Source: Kitasatospora albolonga
Lineage (GTDB): Bacteria > Actinomycetota > Actinomycetes > Streptomycetales > Streptomycetaceae
DNA length: 64,000 nucleotides
Direction of reading: 5' to 3'
Assembly: GCA_002082585.1 (NCBI GenBank)
Contig: CP020563.1
Coordinates: 5,698,001 to 5,762,000 of the forward strand
The translations under genes and the position numbers were made by a program. The notes beneath the pieces were generated by a model. The model saw only the letters and a list, made by a program, of their open reading frames with translations. It did no database searches and was not told where the DNA came from. This document shows positions 59,611 to 64,000 of the stretch, one piece after another (the stretch's first letter is position 1; the number at the start of each line of letters is the position of its first letter).

Positions 59611-61297
59611 GCGAGGCGGGCTTGACCAGGTCGGGCAGGGTGGGCAGATCGAGCCCCAGCGGACTGCGCTCCACGACATAGGTGCAGCTCGTGTACGTGT
59701 AGCCGGGCCGGACCTTCGACCCCGCCGCGTAACTGTCCACCCGGGACGAGGCACCCGTACCGTGCTTGTAGAGGAAGTGGTAATCCCCGGAGGGCAGTTG
59801 GAGCCGCGCCTTCGGGTAGCTCCGGCCGCTGGCCCTGCAGGCGAGCCGGGGACCGGCCGACGCGCTGTAGCGCTTGCAGTCGGCGCAGGGCTTCAGCGTG
59901 ACGGTGCCGGTGACCGGGCCGGTGTAGAGGACCTCGACCCCGTTGGGCGCGTCATTGCTGATGACGAGCTCCATGCGGGGCCCGCCGGGGCTCCCCGACG
60001 GCGGCAGCCGCTTGCCCGCCGCCGGCCGGGCGGCGGCTATCTCGGCGGCGATGGCGGTCTTCCGGGCCTGCGCGGCCCGCTCATCACCCTTGTACGAACG
60101 GGCGAAACCGGTCAGCGTCGTGCGGGCCTCGCCGAACTTCTTCTCCTCGAACTGGTCGATTCCGCAGGCGTACGTCCCATTCCGGATGCCCCGGTCGGCC
60201 TTGGCGCCGAGCGCCGGGACGCTCGCGGCGGGCAGGTCGGCGACCGTGGAACGGAGGCCGCGCAGCACCTCGGTGGCCGCGCACGGGTCCCCGTCCTCGA
60301 CCTCCGCGACCTGGGTGTCGATCCGGCCGCCGAGCTCCGGCCCCACCTGCCGCGCGGGCGCGGACTCCGGGAACGTACGCAGGAGCTCACCGAACTCCGA
60401 CGAGCCCCCGCCGACCTGGCCGATCCGCGAGACACCGCACGCGTACAGCGACTCGGCGAGCGGCTCGTCGGGCCAGGAGGCGAGCTCACCCAGCAACTCC
60501 CTGTCCACCGAGCCCGGCAGGCTCCGCAGATAGGTCAGCGGCGCGACGGCCTCACAGTGCCGCTTCCCGGCGTACGGGGTCGAGACGGCGTCGTAATACG
60601 CCTTCAGCCGGTCCGGGACGAGCTTGGCCGCCCGGGAGTCCGGGTGGTCCTCGCCGAGCGCGCGGTAGACGCCGAGGGCCTTCTCGTACTCACCCTTCGC
60701 CGTCCCGAACGGCTGCCGCGAGGCGGCGGCCACCCGCCGGTCCCCGCCCGCCAGCCGGTCGAGCAGCACCTGCTCCCGGGCCTCGTCGCGCGCCGCCCCG
60801 TACGCCACGGCCCCACCGGCCGGAACGGCCAGCAGCACCACACCCAGCCCGGCCGCCACCACGGGCCGCCACGAACCACCGAGCGGCGAACGCACCGCGA
60901 TCCGGGCCCCGTCGGCGGCGGCGAGCACGAGGAGGAAGAGATAGACGGCGAGGACGCGCGCGGGCACCCCGTCCGGATCGGCGGGCAGCGCGACGAACAG
61001 CAGAACCGCCGTGGCCACCCAGCACCCGGCGGCCCGCCCCCAGCGCCCCAGCAGGGCGTAACCGAGCCCCAGCCCGGTCAGATTGAGCAACCCGGCCGCA
61101 ACGGCCCGTAACCCCGCCCCGGGCGGCGGCGGCCCGACGTCCGGAGGCCCGGAGGGCGGTCCGGAAGGCGGTGGGGGAGGCCCGAAGGAAGGAGGCCCCG
61201 AGGGCGGTGGGGGAGCCCCGAAGGAAGGCGGCTCCGAGGGCGGCGGCGGAACAGCCCCACCGGCCCCGTACCGGTCACTCCGGTCACTGGACTCCAT
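59579..61297 (-). CDS. Proline-rich multi-pass membrane protein with large extracytoplasmic domain
   Basis: A protein of 572 residues. The N-terminal 60 residues are PPPPSGPPSFG-type repeats. Four hydrophobic segments follow (about 62-180), then a helical TPR-like region (ARTTLTGFARSYKGDERAAQARK) and a C-terminal beta domain with a CADCKRY motif and GDYHFLYKHGTG. The family is unrecognised. The start has a GGGGGG-rich upstream region. It is convergent with the kinase gene; the shared 32 nt at 59579-59610 code on both strands. The two may function together, since both are membrane proteins. Confidence 0.78.
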   Translation of the reverse strand: MESSDRSDRYGAGGAVPPPPSEPPSFGAPPPPSGPPSFGPPPPPSGPPSGPPDVGPPPPGAGLRAVAAGLLNLTGLGLGYALLGRWGRAAGCWVATAVLLFVALPADPDGVPARVLAVYLFLLVLAAADGARIAVRSPLGGSWRPVVAAGLGVVLLAVPAGGAVAYGAARDEAREQVLLDRLAGGDRRVAAASRQPFGTAKGEYEKALGVYRALGEDHPDSRAAKLVPDRLKAYYDAVSTPYAGKRHCEAVAPLTYLRSLPGSVDRELLGELASWPDEPLAESLYACGVSRIGQVGGGSSEFGELLRTFPESAPARQVGPELGGRIDTQVAEVEDGDPCAATEVLRGLRSTVADLPAASVPALGAKADRGIRNGTYACGIDQFEEKKFGEARTTLTGFARSYKGDERAAQARKTAIAAEIAAARPAAGKRLPPSGSPGGPRMELVISNDAPNGVEVLYTGPVTGTVTLKPCADCKRYSASAGPRLACRASGRSYPKARLQLPSGDYHFLYKHGTGASSRVDSYAAGSKVRPGYTYTSCTYVVERSPLGLDLPTLPDLVKPASLTPPRAGASR

Positions 61298-61495
61298 AAC
61301 GGCCCCCCACCGTCGCCCTTCACAAGTCCCCGTCACTCTGCCCGGTTCCGTCACGTTTTACGCACGGCCGGGCCCACGGCCTTCGAGCCCGCCGAGCCCC
61401 GACGGCACCGGCCCAGGTGACAGCCCGGGTGACGGCCCGTGCGATGTCGCACGACCTTCCGGGGCGGCGGCCCGGGAGCGCGGCGGTGCGGCGCG

Positions 61496-62329
61496 TCAGG
61501 GCAGATCGCGGAGGAAGGCCAGGAGCGAGGCGGTCAGGGTGGCCGGGGCGTCCAGCGGTACGAGGTGCCCGGCGTCCGGGATCACGGTGAGAGCGGCACC
61601 GGGAACGAGGGAGGCCAGCTCATGGCCCTTCGCCACCGGAATCCAGGTGTCCTCTGCGCCCCAGCACACGGCGACCGGAAGGCCGATCCGCGGATACAGG
61701 CCCTGCACCTCGTCGGTGTACCGCTGATCGGCCTGTGCGATCTGCCGGTAGAAGGCGGCCTGGCCCTCCTCGTCCGACCAGGGGGCGACCAGCCGGTCGG
61801 CCACATCGGACCGCAGCCCGGGGAAGCTCGCCGAGCCGACGTACTCACGGACGAGCGCCCGGTGCAGGGCGGGCGGCAGCTGTTCGAAGACCTCGCTGTT
61901 GCGCCCCACCAGCCGGAAGAACGGCGAGCCCCAGGGGGCCAGGGCGACCGGGTCGACCAGGGCCAGGCCGCGGTAGGCGGCCCCGTGCAGCAGATGGGCC
62001 CGCAGGGCGACCGCGCCGCCGAAGTCATGGGCGACCACGGCCGGCTCCGCCAGACCCCAGTGGTCCAGCAGCCGGGTGAACACCCGCCCCTGCGCGTCCA
62101 GTGAGACGTCCTGCCCCTGGTGCTTCTCCGAGACGCCGTAGCCCGGCATGTCCCAGACGAACACCCGGTACTGCTGCGCCAGGGCCCGGGCCACGTCCCG
62201 CCAGACGAAGGAGGAGAACGGCGTGCCGTGCAACAGGACGACGGGCTCCCCGCCCTCGGGCCCCAGCCGGTCCCAGCGGACCGTGCCGGACGTGCTGGAA
62301 AAGCTCTCGCGCAACTGCCAGTCGGTCAC
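61496..62329 (-). CDS. Alpha/beta hydrolase with Asp nucleophile (haloalkane dehalogenase/epoxide hydrolase-like)
   Basis: A protein of 277 residues. VVLLHGTPFSSFVWRDV supplies the oxyanion loop; the nucleophile elbow is AHDFGGAVAL, with Asp where serine hydrolases have Ser, as in dehalogenases, fluoroacetate dehalogenases and epoxide hydrolases. The acid is in WGAEDTWIP and the His in DAGHLVPLD. The GTG start follows GGAGGGAAT; an upstream in-frame extension of 40 residues lacks homology. The substrate is unknown. Confidence 0.88.
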   Translation of the reverse strand: MTDWQLRESFSSTSGTVRWDRLGPEGGEPVVLLHGTPFSSFVWRDVARALAQQYRVFVWDMPGYGVSEKHQGQDVSLDAQGRVFTRLLDHWGLAEPAVVAHDFGGAVALRAHLLHGAAYRGLALVDPVALAPWGSPFFRLVGRNSEVFEQLPPALHRALVREYVGSASFPGLRSDVADRLVAPWSDEEGQAAFYRQIAQADQRYTDEVQGLYPRIGLPVAVCWGAEDTWIPVAKGHELASLVPGAALTVIPDAGHLVPLDAPATLTASLLAFLRDLP

Positions 62330-62455
62330 GTTCGGGATTCCCTCCGTGTGCGGGGCGCTCCGGCGAGCGTCTCCCCGGTGCTGTGCTGTGCTGTGGGGGC
62401 GACCGCCGCTCGTGCCTCGTGGTCCGCCCGCTCCTGATGCCGATGACATCGCGTG

Positions 62456-63085
62456 TCAGGGAGCCTGGTTCGCAGGAGGGGGCGTCACGGACGGTTCGAT
62501 GGTCGACCGGATGTAGATCCGCGTGGTGCCGGGTGTGAACTCGTGGGCGAAGAGGTCGATACAGCGTTGAAGGTACGTGCCTTCCGGGGACGCCAGGTCG
62601 TCCGGGCACAGGCTGGTCATCCGCAGTTTCCGGACGATCGTCTCCGGTTCGGGCAGCCCGAGGTGACCGAAGGCGGCCGCGGGACGGTATCCCTGCTCCT
62701 TCGGGTGGGAGTTCTCGGTCATCACCGTGTCCTTCTCGATGAGCCGGCCGGTGTACGTCTCCGCTTCCTCGCTCGGAAGGACGAAGGACAGCAGCCCGGT
62801 GTCGTAGCGCTGCCCGACCTTGTAACCGGCCCGGTGGTCCGACGCTCCTTCCGGAACGCGGATGCCGAGCTGGCCGCTCATCCAGGCGGGCGTGGCTCCG
62901 TCCTCCCAGCAGCAGGTCATCTCCTGGTCCGCCAGGTCCGACGACACGTGGTCGGCGGCGCAGGAGACCACACCGACCGTGGCGGCGACGCAGGCGAGGA
63001 GCGTGAGCGCGATGACGGCCACGAGCGGGATGCGGCGGCGACGCACCGGCTGCTCGTCGGCAACGGTCCTGCTGGAGCCGCTCAT
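62456..63085 (-). CDS. Hypothetical membrane-anchored protein
   Basis: A protein of 209 residues. A basic N-terminus (RRRR) precedes one membrane helix (about 22-43, IPLVAVIALTLLACVAATVGVVSCA), then an extracytoplasmic domain with several Cys (CC pair, CPDD, QRC), not assigned to a family. The ATG has GGGAGGG upstream. It lies just downstream of the tRNA-Arg gene on the same strand, after a strong terminator. Confidence 0.75.
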   Translation of the reverse strand: MSGSSRTVADEQPVRRRRIPLVAVIALTLLACVAATVGVVSCAADHVSSDLADQEMTCCWEDGATPAWMSGQLGIRVPEGASDHRAGYKVGQRYDTGLLSFVLPSEEAETYTGRLIEKDTVMTENSHPKEQGYRPAAAFGHLGLPEPETIVRKLRMTSLCPDDLASPEGTYLQRCIDLFAHEFTPGTTRIYIRSTIEPSVTPPPANQAP

Positions 63086-63146
63086 CGATCCCTCCCCGCG
63101 CTTCCTGCCGCTCACAGCCTGCGGCTAAGAGGTGTCCGGATACGCG

Positions 63147-63186
63147 AAGACCCCGCTTCCAGCGCGAACGCTGGTGGCGGGGTCTT
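63147..63186 (-). terminator. Strong terminator after tRNA-Arg
   Basis: Outer 10-bp stem AAGACCCCGC (63147-63156) with GCGGGGTCTT (63177-63186), and inner 6-bp stem CCAGCG/CGCTGG closing a 4-nt loop that reads TTCG on the minus strand. It starts 20 nt past the tRNA 3' end. Confidence 0.9.
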
Positions 63187-63205
63187 GTCGGCACTTCCTG
63201 CGAAG

Positions 63206-63277
63206 TGCCCCCGGCAGGATTCGAACCTGCGCACCCGGCTCCGGAGGCCGATGCTCTATCCCCTGAGCTACGGGGGC
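63206..63277 (-). tRNA. tRNA-Arg (anticodon CCG)
   Basis: Read on the minus strand, the 72-nt gene folds as a cloverleaf: a 7-bp acceptor stem GCCCCCG/CGGGGGC, D arm GCTC...GAGC, anticodon stem TCGGC/GCCGG with loop CTCCGGA (anticodon CCG), and T arm GCAGG-TTCGAAT-CCTGC. The discriminator is A and the 3' CCA is not encoded. It decodes CGG, a common Arg codon here. Confidence 0.95.
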
Positions 63278-63429
63278 GTATCGCGGTGTTGCTCTGCGAC
63301 GGGTGAAACACTACCAGCTCCCGACGGGTGTCCGTGAACAGGTATTCCGTCGCGTCAGCCCGTCCCCCGTCCGGGGCGGAAGTGGGCAAACGCCGGACGC
63401 GGTCACCGGGGCCGACCTACTCTCGAAGG

Positions 63430-63864
63430 GTGTCAGGGGCGTACGGCCGCGTGCTTGTTGTCGACGACAACAAGGTCATCCGGCAGCTGATCAGGGTCAA
63501 CCTTGAGCTGGAGGGCTTCGAGGTCGTGACCGCGGCCGACGGTGTCGAGTGCCTGGACCTGGTCCACCGGGTCCGCCCCGATGTGATCACCCTCGACGTG
63601 ATGATGCCCCGCCTCGACGGCCTGGAGACCGCGTCCGGACTGCGCTCCGACCCCCGCACCCGCCATGTGCCCATCGCCGTCATCAGCGCCTGTACGCCCT
63701 ACGAGGTGGACGCGGGGGTGGCGGCCGGGGTCGACGCGTTCCTGGCGAAGCCGTTCGAGCCGAGCGAGCTGGTGCGGATGGTGCGTCGGCTCGCCGACGG
63801 CGGGGAACGGCCCTCGGCCGACGGGTGGAGCGGCGTGGGCCGGGCGGGGACCGCCACCGGCTGA
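63430..63864 (+). CDS. Single-domain response regulator
   Basis: A protein of 144 residues. A receiver domain only: VLVVDDNKVIRQLIRVNLELEGF (acidic pair), phospho-acceptor in ITLDVMMPRLDG, ISACTPYEVDAGVAAG and Lys in FLAKPFEP. There is no output domain, so it is likely CheY/Spo0F-like or part of a phosphorelay; it is an orphan. TACTCT at 63418-63423 is 6 nt before the GTG, indicating a leaderless transcript; upstream in-frame codons are rejected. Confidence 0.9.
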   Translation: MSGAYGRVLVVDDNKVIRQLIRVNLELEGFEVVTAADGVECLDLVHRVRPDVITLDVMMPRLDGLETASGLRSDPRTRHVPIAVISACTPYEVDAGVAAGVDAFLAKPFEPSELVRMVRRLADGGERPSADGWSGVGRAGTATG

Positions 63865-63938
63865 CCACCCGGGTTCGGGTCGGGGCCGCCACCGGTTGAC
63901 CACCCGGGTTCGGGTCGGGGCTGCCCCCGGCTGACCGG
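63851..63938. repeat. 35-bp tandem repeat at the 3' end of the response regulator
   Basis: Units at 63851-63885 and 63886-63920 differ by a single C/T change; a third, degenerate partial copy begins at 63921. The stop codon of the response regulator lies in the first unit. The repeat includes CCCGGGTTCGGGT, which can fold. Confidence 0.85.
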
Positions 63939-63989
63939 ATGGCGAAACGGAGTCGCGGGGTGCCCCTCTTCCTCCCCTAGGCTTGTCCC

Positions 63990-64000
63990 GTGACCCCCGC
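63990..64000 (+). CDS. Start of a further gene, cut by the window edge
   Basis: A GTG at 63990 opens a frame reading V-T-P. TAGGCT at 63978-63983 is 6 nt upstream, the leaderless pattern seen elsewhere here. Three full codons are too few to identify the gene. Confidence 0.4.

Noticed and set aside
63206..63277. tRNA-Arg as an integration site for a mobile element
   Set aside because: No integrase gene or direct repeat of the tRNA 3' end was seen in the flanks within the window.

Overview
The base composition (about 72% G+C), the strongly G/C-biased third codon positions, the frequent GTG/TTG starts, the ATGA/GTGA gene overlaps and the gene content all point to a Streptomyces chromosome. That content includes a conservon, a Kgd-type 2-oxoglutarate decarboxylase/dehydrogenase, Ku plus a LigD-type polymerase, FtsW/PBP pairs and HspR-type heat-shock control. 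From memory, the order kgd - two-component pair - lon - conservon - NlpC/P60 - PBP/FtsW - LigD-pol/Ku matches the S. coelicolor SCO528x-SCO531x core region; this was not checked here.

Layout. 0-4 kb: a stand-alone Clp N-domain protein, a DUF4097/PadR pair and small hypothetical proteins. 4-11 kb: kgd, a histidine kinase/response regulator pair and a spermidine-synthase-like protein. 11-15.5 kb: a tightly overlapping five-gene operon (ECF sigma factor, zinc-finger membrane protein, ABC ATPase, two membrane proteins). 15.5-21.4 kb: a nucleotidyltransferase, lon preceded by a HAIR (HspR) box, a polysaccharide-deacetylase lipoprotein, a MarR regulator and a PP2C-like protein. 21.7-28 kb: a complete conservon (sensor kinase, roadblock, DUF742 and GTPase) followed by a StyA-like flavin monooxygenase. 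28-36 kb: an NlpC/P60 hydrolase, a pseudokinase fused to a PQQ-like beta-propeller, a TetR regulator and two divergent diiron proteins.

36.9-44.7 kb is an accessory patch in an otherwise conserved backbone. It contains an IS701-like transposase fossil, a regulator missing its DNA-binding N-terminus, an HTH-DUF5919 regulator whose 5' end lies in a perfect 82-bp tandem duplication, several small unknown genes, and an FxLD-type lanthipeptide locus. That locus keeps its isoaspartyl-methyltransferase-like enzyme and a four-cysteine precursor. Its dehydratase has collapsed to 279 residues by what looks like an in-frame internal deletion, and no cyclase is visible.

44.7-64 kb returns to the backbone: an amidase, a PBP2/FtsW pair, an SH3 protein, a lipoprotein-coupled orphan histidine kinase, a HEAT-repeat protein, the divergent LigD-polymerase and Ku genes for end joining, a Ser/Thr kinase, a large proline-rich membrane protein, an Asp-nucleophile alpha/beta hydrolase, tRNA-Arg(CCG), a single-domain response regulator, and the first codons of a further gene.

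Several genes have a -10-like hexamer only 6-7 nt before the start codon and no Shine-Dalgarno, suggesting leaderless transcripts. Strong hairpin terminators separate many transcription units. Tandem repeats of 24, 30, 34, 35, 38 and 82 bp lie at gene ends or in spacers. No CRISPR array, prophage or intact insertion sequence was seen.
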